Assembly: GCF_902712915.1 (NCBI RefSeq)
Contig: NZ_CACTIA010000005.1
Location: forward strand, 1,822,001 to 1,886,000
DNA from: Acidiphilium sp. C61
GTDB lineage: Bacteria > Pseudomonadota > Alphaproteobacteria > Acetobacterales > Acetobacteraceae
Length of the DNA: 64,000 nt
Reading direction: 5' to 3'
The translations under genes were made by a program, and so were the position numbers. This document shows positions 56,407 through 64,000 of the stretch, piece by piece (the stretch's first letter is position 1; each line of letters starts with the position of its first letter). A model generated the notes under the pieces. It did not search any database, was not told where the DNA came from, and saw nothing but the letters and a program-made list of their open reading frames with translations.

Positions 56407-57498
56407 TCAGCCGGCGATCGGCCCGTGCCGGGGCACGATCTGCGGCTTGGCCGAGCTGCCCTCGTAGCGGGTGTGCGTGTCGAGATAGGGTTGCACCCCT
56501 CCCTTGGTCACGAATTTCAGGCCGGTGTTGATGTCCGCCGGGCCCGACAGGCCGCCGGAGGCGAGGAACGTGAACATCTCCATCACCGTGTAGAAGCCCT
56601 GCAGATAGGGCTGCTGGTCGATGGTGAAGTCGAGATCGCCGCTCTTGATGAGGTCGAGCGTCTTGGGAAGCATGTCGAAACCGCCGCCGTGCACGCCCTT
56701 CTTGGCGAGGCCGAACTGCTTCATCACCTCGCCGACACCCTGGGTCGAGCCGGCATCCACCGCGAACATGCCCTTCACGTGCTGGTGACCGAGATAATAG
56801 GCGCGGATCTTGGAGAGTTCCTCGTTCACCGTCGGGCCGGTCGCGATCTCGTGATAGGTGATGTTCTTGCCGAGTTTCTTGATCGCGGCCGCCGCACCGT
56901 CGATGCGCGGCTGGATGTTGAGCTGGCCGGGTGTGGCGATGAACAGCGCGACCTCGCCGGAGCCGACGAGCTGGACGATCTTCTCGCCCATCTGGTAGCC
57001 GGCGAGGAACAGGTCCTGGCCGATATAGGCGAGGCGCTTGTTGCCCGAGCCGGCAGGTGCGTCAGCATTGTAGGAAAACACCGGGATGCCGGCGGCGAGC
57101 GCGCGTTCGGTCGGCTTGTTGAACGCGGTCGGATCGACCAGCGGCACCGCGATCGCATCGGCCTTGCCGGCAATCGCCGCATCCATCGCGTTGACCATGT
57201 GCGCGACGTTCGAGGTCTGCGATCCGGTCCACTGCCATTCGCAGCCGAGCAGGCGGCAGGCGTCGTGGATGCCATACTGCGTCGGCACGAAGAACGGGTT
57301 GGTGGTGACGTGGTTGACGAACACGAACTTCCAGCGCTTGTGCGGCGGGAACGGGTCCTTGCCGGCGGCTTCCGCGGTGCGGGCACCGGCGGCGAGCATC
57401 GCGGCGGCGGCGCCGAGCGTCACGCCCTGGGCCACGGCGCGGCGCGGCAGGCGCGACGCAACGATATCGTCAACTTTGTCTTCTATCTTTTTTGTCAT
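56407..57498 (-). CDS. Periplasmic sugar-binding protein (CUT2 type)
   Basis: From the ATG at 57498, after GGGAGGA, the protein has 363 residues. A long N-region with PRRAVAQGVTLGAAAAMLAAGARTAEA is a signal peptide, with a possible Tat-type double Arg. The mature binding fold shows WKFVFVNHVTTNPFFVPTQYGI, DAIAVPLVDPTAFNKP, GIPVFSYNADAP and FAVDAGSTQGVGEVM. It leads the operon with permease, ATPase, SDR, dgoK, dgoA and a lactonase, so its ligand is probably the aldose oxidised by that pathway. Confidence 0.88.
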   Translation of the reverse strand: MTKKIEDKVDDIVASRLPRRAVAQGVTLGAAAAMLAAGARTAEAAGKDPFPPHKRWKFVFVNHVTTNPFFVPTQYGIHDACRLLGCEWQWTGSQTSNVAHMVNAMDAAIAGKADAIAVPLVDPTAFNKPTERALAAGIPVFSYNADAPAGSGNKRLAYIGQDLFLAGYQMGEKIVQLVGSGEVALFIATPGQLNIQPRIDGAAAAIKKLGKNITYHEIATGPTVNEELSKIRAYYLGHQHVKGMFAVDAGSTQGVGEVMKQFGLAKKGVHGGGFDMLPKTLDLIKSGDLDFTIDQQPYLQGFYTVMEMFTFLASGGLSGPADINTGLKFVTKGGVQPYLDTHTRYEGSSAKPQIVPRHGPIAG

Positions 57499-57712
57499 CG
57501 AGTTCCTCCCTGCGATGATTGTCATTTATATTTAGTTGACCCTCAATGAAAATGCAATCGAGGAAATCACGCGCCCTTGCCGGATCCGGTCTTTCGTGCT
57601 GCCATCTTCGATGTTGCGAATATAGATCGTTTCTTGCGGCGGCGCCGCGGGGCTGGTCGCAACGGCGGCGCGCCGCTAACCTCGCGTCGCAAGATCCTGT
57701 GAGGAGGCCGGC

Positions 57713-58576
57713 ATGACCACGCCCCACGTCCAGTCACACGTCCAGTCACACGTCCAGCCACAAGTACAGTCACAAGTACAGTCACGCTCTGCCCGCTTCG
57801 TCGGCCGGCACGCGCTCGTCACCGGCGGGGCATCGGGGATCGGCCGGGCCATCGCCCGGCGGCTCGCTCAGGAGGGGGCCGCGATCACCTTCACCCATCT
57901 GCCGGGCGATGAAGCTGCCGCCGAAGCCCTGGATGAACTCCACGCCGCCGGGCCGGCCGCCCGCCATCACGCCGAGGCCGCGGATGTCGCCGACCGGGCC
58001 GCGATGGAGGCGGTTGCGGCGCGGGCCATCGGGCGCGCCGGCCATCTCTCGCTGCTGGTCAACAACGCCGGCATCCAGGCCGAGCAGCCGAGCGACGCGC
58101 TCGACATGGACCGGTTCGAGCGCATCGTCGCCGTCGATCTGCTGGCCGTTGCCCATCTCTGCGGGCTGGTGATCGGCCACATGGCGGCGCAGGGGGGCGG
58201 TGCGATCCTCAACGTCTCCTCGGTTCACGAAATCGTGCCAAAGCCGGGCTTCCTCTCCTACTCGGTGGCGAAAGGCGGGCTTGGCAATCTCACCCGCACC
58301 CTGGCGCTGGAATTCGCGGCGCGCGGCGTGCGGGTCAACGCGGTGGGCCCCGGTGCGACGGTCACGCCGATGAACGCGGGCTGGACCGGCGATCCCGAGC
58401 GCCGCCGCATCGTCGAGGCGCATATCCCGATGGGGCGTCCGGCCGAGGCCGATGAAATCGCCGCCGTTGCTGCCTTCCTGCTCTCCGACGAGGCGAGTTA
58501 CGTCACCGGCCAGACCCTCTTCGCCTGCGGTGGCCTGTCGCTGTTCGCCGATTTCGCACGGAACTGGTCCACCTGA
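57713..58576 (+). CDS. SDR oxidoreductase with repeat-encoded N-terminus
   Basis: The 287-residue SDR has the NAD(P) loop TGGASGIGRAIA, NNAGIQ, the catalytic Ser in VSSVHEIVPKPG and Tyr/Lys in YSVAKGGL, and the C-terminal TGQTLFACGGLSLF, resembling glucose 1-dehydrogenases and sugar-alcohol dehydrogenases. The first 24 residues are HVQS/QVQS repeats encoded by five 12-base units. The start is supported by AGGAGG. It is divergent from the binding-protein gene at 57498 and upstream of frcBCA, so it probably oxidises the sugar or polyol imported by that system. Confidence 0.85.
   Translation: MTTPHVQSHVQSHVQPQVQSQVQSRSARFVGRHALVTGGASGIGRAIARRLAQEGAAITFTHLPGDEAAAEALDELHAAGPAARHHAEAADVADRAAMEAVAARAIGRAGHLSLLVNNAGIQAEQPSDALDMDRFERIVAVDLLAVAHLCGLVIGHMAAQGGGAILNVSSVHEIVPKPGFLSYSVAKGGLGNLTRTLALEFAARGVRVNAVGPGATVTPMNAGWTGDPERRRIVEAHIPMGRPAEADEIAAVAAFLLSDEASYVTGQTLFACGGLSLFADFARNWST
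57725..57784 (+). repeat. Five 12-bp tandem units inside the SDR start
   Basis: Units read CACGTCCAGTCA twice, CACGTCCAGCCA once and CAAGTACAGTCA twice. They encode four-residue repeats directly after the start codon and allow in-frame length changes. Confidence 0.9.
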
Positions 58577-58622
58577 TCTCACCACATCGCCGAAGCCATG
58601 GCCCGAGAGATCAAGGAAACCT

Positions 58623-58634
58623 GAAAACGTTTTC
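58623..58634. promoter_or_regulatory. LacI-type operator candidate, upstream copy
   Basis: GAAAACGTTTTC is a perfect 12-base palindrome with a central CG, the style of LacI/GalR-family operators. The same sequence recurs at 58783. Confidence 0.6.
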
Positions 58635-58733
58635 CTCTTCGCAAGAGGGCTCATCCATCGACTTCTGACCGATGCGGCGTATCGGATCGCGATTGGCTTT
58701 GGAATTTTCGTGCGAGATAAAATTTTCGTTCCC

Positions 58734-58753
58734 GGGCAAGAAATTTCTTGCCC
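58734..58753. promoter_or_regulatory. Perfect 20-bp palindrome
   Basis: GGGCAAGAAATTTCTTGCCC has no loop, so it is more likely a protein-binding dyad than a hairpin. It lies between the two GAAAACGTTTTC sites. Confidence 0.45.
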
Positions 58754-58782
58754 CTGCCGATCGTGCAAATTAAGAAAGTCAT

Positions 58783-58794
58783 GAAAACGTTTTC
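58783..58794. promoter_or_regulatory. LacI-type operator candidate, downstream copy
   Basis: This is the second GAAAACGTTTTC, 160 bases after the first, close to a whole number of helical turns. The pair could allow looping repression of frcBCA. Confidence 0.6.
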
Positions 58795-59041
58795 TGGTCT
58801 TCAAACCGCCCATGCGCGGGCCAGCGAGCGAATAACAAGACTGAGGAGGAACGATGACGGCGCCCCGCGCCCAGCCGACCCGTATTCACGACCAGACGCC
58901 GGCGGCGGCCCCGAAGCCGCGCGCTTCGGCAGTGCGGCCGGATACCGGCCGATGACCATGCAGCGTCCGTGCCGTCCCGCGCCGCGGAACGCGCCCGGAG
59001 GCGCCAAGTCCAGACACCGTGTCGAGACCAAGGAGAACAAC

Positions 59042-60082
59042 ATGACCAACAGGAACAGCTTCACCCGCAAGGCAACGATCGCGCTGGCAGCGCTCGGCGC
59101 GGTCGCCGGGTTCGCCACCACCGCCCAGGCCGCGCCGATCCGCGCCTGCCTCATCACGAAAACCGACTCCAACCCCTATTTCGTCACCATGCGGAAGGGC
59201 GCGCTGGCCGAGGCGAAGAAGCTCGGCGTCGATCTCAAGACCTATGCCGGCAAGTATGACGGCGACAACCAGTCGCAAGTCGCCGCCATCGAGAGCTGCA
59301 TCGCCGATGGCGCCAAGGGCATCCTGATCACCCCGTCCGACACCAAGGCGATCGTCCCCACCGTCGAGAAGGCGCGCAAGGCCGGGCTGCTGGTGATCGC
59401 GCTGGATACCGCGCTGAGCCCGACCAGCGCTGCCGACATGACGTTTGCCACCGACAATTTCGAGGCGGGCGAGCTGATCGGCCGCTGGGCGCGCAAGCAT
59501 CTCGGCGCCAAGGCGAAGGACGCGAAGATCGCGATGCTTGATCTCTCGATCTCGCATCCCACCGTTGATGTCGAGCGCGATCACGGGTTCCTCGCCGGCT
59601 TCGGTGACAAGATCAAGGATCCGAACACGTTCAACGTGGCCGACCCGCGCATCGTCGGCCATGTCGAGACCGGCGGATCGGAAGAGGGCGGCCAGAAGGG
59701 CATGGAAACGCTGCTTGCCCGCAACCCGAACATCAACCTCGTCTACGCCATCAACGAGCCGGCAGCCTTCGGCGCCTACCAGGCGCTGAAATCGGTCGGC
59801 AAGGCCGGCAAGGTCACCATCGTCGCGATCGATGGCAGCTGCACCGGCGTCGCCGGCGTGAAGAAGGGCATCATCGCCGCCGACTCGCAGCAATATCCGC
59901 TCAAGATGGCGGCCCTTGGTGTGAAGGCGATCGTCACCTTCGCCAAGACGGGCAAGAAGCCGCAGGCCAGCGCCGGCAAGGATTTCTACAATACCGGCAC
60001 CAACCTGATCACCGCCCATCCCGTTTCCGGTGTTCCCTCGATCACGCCGGCGAAGGGCGCCAAGATCTGCTGGGGCAGCTGA
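59042..60082 (+). CDS. frcB: Sugar-binding protein of an FrcBCA-type importer
   Basis: The 346-residue protein has a signal peptide ending AQA and then [39 protein letters not shown] and [21 protein letters not shown], closely like Sinorhizobium FrcB, the fructose/ribose/mannose-binding protein. [16 protein letters not shown] and [15 protein letters not shown] follow the same pattern. The ATG at 59042 lies after AAGGAGAACA. frcC and frcA follow in the usual B-C-A order. Ligand is inferred from similarity; a polyol is possible given dhaK. Confidence 0.88.
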   Translation: MTNRNSFTRKATIALAALGAVAGFATTAQAAPIRACLITKTDSNPYFVTMRKGALAEAKKLGVDLKTYAGKYDGDNQSQVAAIESCIADGAKGILITPSDTKAIVPTVEKARKAGLLVIALDTALSPTSAADMTFATDNFEAGELIGRWARKHLGAKAKDAKIAMLDLSISHPTVDVERDHGFLAGFGDKIKDPNTFNVADPRIVGHVETGGSEEGGQKGMETLLARNPNINLVYAINEPAAFGAYQALKSVGKAGKVTIVAIDGSCTGVAGVKKGIIAADSQQYPLKMAALGVKAIVTFAKTGKKPQASAGKDFYNTGTNLITAHPVSGVPSITPAKGAKICWGS

Positions 60083-60134
60083 TCCCCGGCACGACCGCGG
60101 GCGGTGCGTAACGCCGCCCCGTTTCCTTCGACTG

Positions 60135-60157
60135 CCGCGCCGGCGCGCCCGGCGCGG
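60135..60157 (+). promoter_or_regulatory. Hairpin between frcB and frcC
   Basis: CCGCGCCGG and CCGGCGCGG enclose a five-base loop. A second stem, GGGCGG with CCGCCC, lies at 60099-60119. The place matches the hairpins after the binding-protein gene at 56.3 kb. Confidence 0.5.
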
Positions 60158-60173
60158 TCATGGAGCATATGCG

Positions 60174-61256
60174 ATGTCGAGCAACGAGCGCACCGAGGTC
60201 ACCTTCGAGGCCTCCATCGTCACTTCCGGCGCCGAGGCCGTGGCGGAGTTCAGCCACCCCAGGACGCCGCTCGAACGGTTGCAGCACCTGCTGCATGAAA
60301 CGCCGTGGCTCGCGCCGCTGATCGTGCTGATCGTCTCGCTGCTCGGCTTCGGCATCCTGGTCGGCCATCGCTTCTTCACCGCCTATGCGCTGACGCTGAT
60401 CCTCCAGCAGGTGACCATCACCGGCATCGTCGGCGTCGCCCAGGCGCTCGTCGTGCTCACGGCAGGGATCGATCTCTCGGTCGGCGCCATCATGGTGCTG
60501 TCCTCGGTGCTGATGGGACAGTGCGCCTTCGCCTACGGGCTGCCGGCGGGTGTGGCCATCCTCGCGGGCTTCGGCCTCGGCGCCGCCGCGGGCTGGTGCA
60601 ATGGCGTGCTCGTCGCCCGCATGAAACTGCCGCCCTTCATCGTCACGCTCGGCACCTGGCAGATCGTGCTGGCGGCGAACTATCTCTATTCCGGCAACCA
60701 GACGATCGGCGCGGCGCAGATCTCAATGCAGGCGCCGCTGCTGCAATATCTCGGCAATACCTTCGTGATCGGCGGCGCGGGCGGCGCCACCTTCACCTAT
60801 GGCGTCGTGCTGATGATCGGCCTTGTGCTGCTCTTTGCCTATGTGCTGCGGCATACCGCCTGGGGGCGGCACGTCTATGCCGTGGGCGACGATCCCGATG
60901 CCGCCGCACTGGCCGGGGTGAACGTGCGGCGGATGCTGATCGGCGTCTACACGCTCTCGGGCCTCGTCTGCGCCATCGCCGGCTGGGCGCTGATCGGCCG
61001 CATCGGCGCGATCTCGCCCAATTCCGGCCAGTTCGAGAACATCAACAGCATCACCGCGGTGGTGATCGGCGGCATCTCGCTGTTCGGCGGCCGCGGCTCG
61101 ATCCTCGGCATGATCTTCGGCGCCATGATCGTCGGCGTCTTCACCCTCGGGCTCAACATGTATGGCACCGACCCGCAATGGACCTACCTGATGATCGGCG
61201 CGCTGATCATCGTCGCGGTCGCGGTGGACCAGTGGATCAGAAAGGCGGCGGTGTGA
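60174..61256 (+). CDS. frcC: Permease of an FrcBCA-type importer
   Basis: The 360-residue permease resembles Sinorhizobium FrcC nearly throughout: a hydrophilic N-terminal 45 residues with PLERLQHLLHETP, then LILQQVTITGIVGVAQALVVLTAGIDLSVGAIMVLSSVLMGQ, VARMKLPPFIVTLGTWQIVLA, VYAVGDDPDAAALAGVNV and GGISLFGGRGSILGM, ending TDPQWTYLMIG and DQWIRKAAV. The stop overlaps the frcA start. Confidence 0.92.
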   Translation: MSSNERTEVTFEASIVTSGAEAVAEFSHPRTPLERLQHLLHETPWLAPLIVLIVSLLGFGILVGHRFFTAYALTLILQQVTITGIVGVAQALVVLTAGIDLSVGAIMVLSSVLMGQCAFAYGLPAGVAILAGFGLGAAAGWCNGVLVARMKLPPFIVTLGTWQIVLAANYLYSGNQTIGAAQISMQAPLLQYLGNTFVIGGAGGATFTYGVVLMIGLVLLFAYVLRHTAWGRHVYAVGDDPDAAALAGVNVRRMLIGVYTLSGLVCAIAGWALIGRIGAISPNSGQFENINSITAVVIGGISLFGGRGSILGMIFGAMIVGVFTLGLNMYGTDPQWTYLMIGALIIVAVAVDQWIRKAAV

Positions 61257-62035
61257 TGGAACCCGTTCTCAAGGCGCGTGGCCTCATCAAGCGGTATGGC
61301 CGGGTCACGGCGCTCGACCATTGCGATTTCGACCTGCACCCCGGCGAGATCCTCGCCGTCATCGGCGACAACGGCGCCGGCAAGTCCTCGCTGATCAAGG
61401 CGCTCTCCGGCGCCATCCAGGTCGATGAGGGCGAGATCCATCTCGAGGGGAAGCCCGTGCGCTTCGCCTCGCCGATCGCCGCCCGCGCCGCCGGCATCGA
61501 GACGGTCTACCAGACGCTCGCCATGGCGCCGGGCCTGTCGATCGCCGACAACATGTTCATGGGCCGCGAACTGCGCAAGCCGGGCCTGCTCGGCAAGGTG
61601 TTTCGCAAGCTCGACCATGCCGAGATGCAGCGCATCGCCCGTCAGAAACTCTCCGATCTCGGGCTGATGACGATCCAGAACATCAACCAGGCGGTGGAAA
61701 CCCTCTCCGGCGGCCAGCGCCAGGGTGTCGCCGTCGCCCGCGCCGCCGCCTTCGGCTCCAAGGTCATCATCCTCGACGAGCCGACCGCCGCCCTCGGCGT
61801 CAAGGAATCCCGCCGCGTGCTCGAACTCATTCTCGACGTGAAGGCCCGCGGCATCCCCATCATCCTGATCAGCCACAACATGCCGCATGTCTTCGAGGTG
61901 GCGGACCGCGTTCATATCCACCGCCTCGGCCGCCGGCTCTGCGTGATCGACCCGAAGACGCATTCGATGTCCGACGCCGTCGCCTACATGACCGGCGCGC
62001 GCACGCCGGATGCGGTGCTCGATCCGGCGGCCTGA
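61256..62035 (+). CDS. frcA: ATP-binding protein of an FrcBCA-type importer
   Basis: The 259-residue single-domain ATPase has Walker A GDNGAGKSS, the Q-loop in VYQTLAMAPGLSI, signature LSGGQRQ, Walker B IILDEPTAALG and the switch His in ISHNMPHVFEVADRVHIHRLGRR. It follows frcC with an ATGA overlap. Length and motifs match FrcA of Sinorhizobium. Confidence 0.93.
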   Translation: MEPVLKARGLIKRYGRVTALDHCDFDLHPGEILAVIGDNGAGKSSLIKALSGAIQVDEGEIHLEGKPVRFASPIAARAAGIETVYQTLAMAPGLSIADNMFMGRELRKPGLLGKVFRKLDHAEMQRIARQKLSDLGLMTIQNINQAVETLSGGQRQGVAVARAAAFGSKVIILDEPTAALGVKESRRVLELILDVKARGIPIILISHNMPHVFEVADRVHIHRLGRRLCVIDPKTHSMSDAVAYMTGARTPDAVLDPAA

Positions 62036-62088
62036 TCCGGCCCGGTTGCGTGGATGTCGGTTGCGTAGATGCCGGGATGAAGGGTTCG

Positions 62089-62138
62089 ATCGTTCTGAAA
62101 AAACGATCAATTAGATCTAATCGTTCTGTATAGACGAT
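62089..62138. promoter_or_regulatory. Two ATCGTTCTG-type dyads upstream of the TDT transporter gene
   Basis: ATCGTTCTGAAAAAACGAT (62089-62107) and ATCGTTCTGTATAGACGAT (62120-62138) repeat with a 31-base period, about three helical turns. A perfect palindrome ATTAGATCTAAT (62109-62120) sits between them. The block lies 80 bases before the transporter start and looks like a tandem operator. Confidence 0.5.
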
Positions 62139-62218
62139 GATATGGCGATGCCGCTATCACGGTGGCATCGCCGGATCGCGGACTTGCTGCCGCCCCGGCG
62201 CCCGACCCGGAGGCATTC

Positions 62219-63385
62219 ATGATCACCCAGGATTTCGCCCGCTTCGCCCGCGCCCGCCTCGCCCGCACCCGTCACACCGGCCTGCTCGCCATCGTACGCC
62301 AGTTCACGCCGAACTGGTTCGCCGCGACGATGGGCACCGGCATTCTGGCGCTCGACCTCAACCAGCTGCCCGGCCTGCACCGTCCGGCGATGGCGCTCTG
62401 GCTGCTGAACATCGCACTGTTCGCGCTGTTCACCCTGCTCTACGCCGCGCGCTGGCTGCTCTACCCGCGTGAGGCCGCGCGGATCTTCGGCCACGCCGTA
62501 ATGTCGATGTTCCTCGGCACCATCCCGATGGGTCTCGCGACCATCATCAACGGCTTCATCGCCTTCGGCCTCGCCCCGCTCGGGCCGGACGCGGTCGGCA
62601 TCGCCACCGCCCTCTGGTGGGTGGATGCGGCGCTGTCGGTCGTCATCGGCATCGGCGTGCCCTTCCTGATGGTCATCCGCCAGACCCATGCGATCGAGAC
62701 GATGACGGCGGTCTGGCTGCTGCCGGTGGTCGCGGCCGAGGTCGCGGCGGCGAGCGGCGCGCAGATCGTCCCGCATCTCGGCAACCCGCATCTGGCCCTG
62801 CTGGTCGATATCCTGTCCTACGCGCTCTGGGCCTACTCGGTGCCGGTCGCGCTCGGCATCGTCGCGGTGCTGCTGCTGCGCCTCGTGCTGCACCGGCTGC
62901 CGCATCGCGACATGGCGCCCTCGTCCTGGCTCACTCTGGGGCCGATCGGCACCGGCGCGCTCGGCCTGCTGCTGCTCGGCGCCGATGCGCAGGGCGCGCT
63001 CGCCCCGCTCGGCCTGCCGGGGCTCGCCGATGCGGCGCGCGGCATCGGGCTGATCGGCGGCGTCATCCTTTGGGGGTACGGCGTCTGGTGGCTCGCCTTC
63101 GCGGTGCTCGCAACGCTGCGCTACCTGCGCGCCGGCATCCCGTTCAATCTCGGCTGGTGGGGCTTCACCTTCCCGCTCGGCGTCTACACCGCCGCCACCT
63201 TCGCGCTGGCCGGGCAGACCCATCTCGCCGTCTTCCACATCGCCGCCGTGGCGATGACGGCGAGCCTCGCCACCCTCTGGGCGATCGTTGCGGCGATGAC
63301 GCTGCGGGGGGCCGCAAGCCGCGCGCTCTTCGTCGCGCCCTGCCTGCTGGGCGCCGCCCTGGCGGATGATGCGCCGGCAGCCTGA
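62219..63385 (+). CDS. TDT family (TehA/Mae1-like) transporter
   Basis: The 388-residue protein has about ten helices and the TDT-family start QFTPNWFAATMGTGILAL, with MSMFLGTIPMGLATIINGF in helix 3-4 and GWWGFTFPLGVYTAATFAL near the C-terminus. Members carry dicarboxylates, sulfite or, as SLAC1-type channels, anions; TehA is tied to tellurite resistance. The ATG at 62219 has GGAGG upstream; an earlier in-frame start adds only a Pro/Ala stretch. It separates frcA from dhaK. Substrate is unknown. Confidence 0.85.
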   Translation: MITQDFARFARARLARTRHTGLLAIVRQFTPNWFAATMGTGILALDLNQLPGLHRPAMALWLLNIALFALFTLLYAARWLLYPREAARIFGHAVMSMFLGTIPMGLATIINGFIAFGLAPLGPDAVGIATALWWVDAALSVVIGIGVPFLMVIRQTHAIETMTAVWLLPVVAAEVAAASGAQIVPHLGNPHLALLVDILSYALWAYSVPVALGIVAVLLLRLVLHRLPHRDMAPSSWLTLGPIGTGALGLLLLGADAQGALAPLGLPGLADAARGIGLIGGVILWGYGVWWLAFAVLATLRYLRAGIPFNLGWWGFTFPLGVYTAATFALAGQTHLAVFHIAAVAMTASLATLWAIVAAMTLRGAASRALFVAPCLLGAALADDAPAA

Positions 63386-63577
63386 TCGCGGCTCTCTCGT
63401 GCGGACCGGGCGGCACCATGCCGTCCGGTCTGGCCAACCGGAAGCGGCTGCATTAACGTTTCCGTCGCGTTCCGTTGCTGACGGACGCGCCGGTCCCGCT
63501 TCCGGTTCGTCATCCGGCATCAGCCGGGACCCGCCCGCCGCGCCTTTCGAACAGAGTGCCAAAACGGGGAGGATCTC

Positions 63578-64000
63578 ATGAAAAAATTCATCAACGCACC
63601 GGAAAACGTGGTCGCCGAAGCGCTGGCCGGCATGGCCGCCGCGCATCCCGATCTCATCCGCGTCCACACCGATCCCGATTTCATCACCCGCGCGGATGCG
63701 CCGGTGCGCGGCAAGGTGGCGCTGGTCTCCGGTGGCGGCTCCGGCCACGAGCCGATGCATGGCGGTTTCGTCGGCCGCGGCATGCTCGATGCCGCCTGCC
63801 CCGGCGCCGTCTTCACCAGCCCGACGCCGGACCAGATGCTCGCCGCCACCAAGGCGGTCGATGGCGGAGCCGGCGTGCTGCATATCGTGAAGAACTACAC
63901 CGGCGACGTGCTGAACTTCGAAATGGCCGCCGACCTCGCGAAGGAGGAGGGGCTCGACGTCGCCGCCGTCGTGATCGATGACGATGTTGCCGTGCAGGAC
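63578..64000 (+). CDS. dhaK: Dihydroxyacetone kinase DhaK domain (3' truncated by the window)
   Basis: The first 141 residues are visible: [36 protein letters not shown] with His57, [12 protein letters not shown], and [21 protein letters not shown]. These are DhaK hallmarks. The His that binds the ketose covalently lies beyond the window. The kinase phosphorylates dihydroxyacetone or, in related clusters, erythrulose; DhaL should follow. GGGGAGGAT is a good ribosome-binding site. Its place after frcBCA and near an SDR fits a polyol or ketose pathway. Confidence 0.93.
   Translation, partial: MKKFINAPENVVAEALAGMAAAHPDLIRVHTDPDFITRADAPVRGKVALVSGGGSGHEPMHGGFVGRGMLDAACPGAVFTSPTPDQMLAATKAVDGGAGVLHIVKNYTGDVLNFEMAADLAKEEGLDVAAVVIDDDVAVQD

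Larger units (their letters stand above)
58577..59041 (+). other. Regulatory region upstream of frcB
   Basis: This 465-base gene-free stretch holds two copies of GAAAACGTTTTC 160 bases apart, a perfect 20-base palindrome, and an AT-rich part at 58690-58790 that probably includes the promoter. The part from 58800 on contains a second GAGGAGG-like site (58841) and open frames without family resemblance; no gene is called there. Confidence 0.5.

Noticed and set aside
57499..57712. Possible shared operator in the divergent spacer between the sugar-binding protein and SDR genes.
   Set aside because: The AT-rich part near 57525 must hold a promoter, but no palindrome comparable to the GAAAACGTTTTC sites was seen.

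Overview
The window is GC-rich chromosomal DNA of an alphaproteobacterium, most likely an acidophilic member of the Acetobacteraceae such as Acidiphilium. This rests on the protein sequences, on the alphaproteobacterial order perM/hdaA/ppk next to purMN, on the short alphaproteobacterial L36 form and on the glcDEF set. It is an inference from family resemblance; no search was run. No rRNA, tRNA, CRISPR array or insertion sequence was found. Both edges cut a gene: a phage Rz1-like lysis lipoprotein on the left and dhaK on the right.

Positions 1-36100 are mostly housekeeping. They hold ppk1, hdaA and an AI-2E family permease divergent from purMN; a small membrane protein; an EamA exporter; argDF; ppx; a DUF2147 protein; an LpxR-like protein; clpS and clpA; a GT-C-like membrane protein; the glycolate oxidase operon glcDEF; rpmJ; and the run dat-pyrH-frr-uppS-cdsA-dxr-rseP, followed by ilvC, cysK, a DedA protein and a class II aldolase. 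A TRIC channel and an IclR regulator follow. The regulator diverges from a two-gene operon encoding the hydratase and dehydrogenase halves of a peroxisomal MFE-2-like enzyme.

Positions 36100-45600 are accessory. A protein with two fused gamma-glutamylcyclotransferase domains is followed by the most interesting locus, on the minus strand at 37532-43255. It encodes a sigma-54 activator without a sensor domain, a coiled-coil plus beta-barrel outer-membrane protein, three secreted proteins sharing one spaced Asn motif, a secreted C39 peptidase and a small exported protein. A match to the -24/-12 consensus, with every consensus base present, lies just upstream of the first secreted-protein gene. 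The gene content resembles the Pseudomonas Fap functional-amyloid system. A chemoreceptor is divergent from it.

Positions 45600-64000 are sugar catabolism. On the minus strand, two ABC sugar importers flank a SDR sugar dehydrogenase, dgoK, dgoA and two SMP-30 lactonases, which suggests oxidative aldose (galactose-type) use through 2-keto-3-deoxy-6-phosphogalactonate; a galactonate dehydratase is not in the window. On the plus strand, a SDR with a repeat-encoded N-terminus precedes an frcBCA-type importer with two GAAAACGTTTTC palindromes upstream, then a TDT-family transporter and dhaK. A family of palindromic repeats overlaps the TAG stop codons of clpA, rseP, the C39 peptidase gene and the small exported protein gene.
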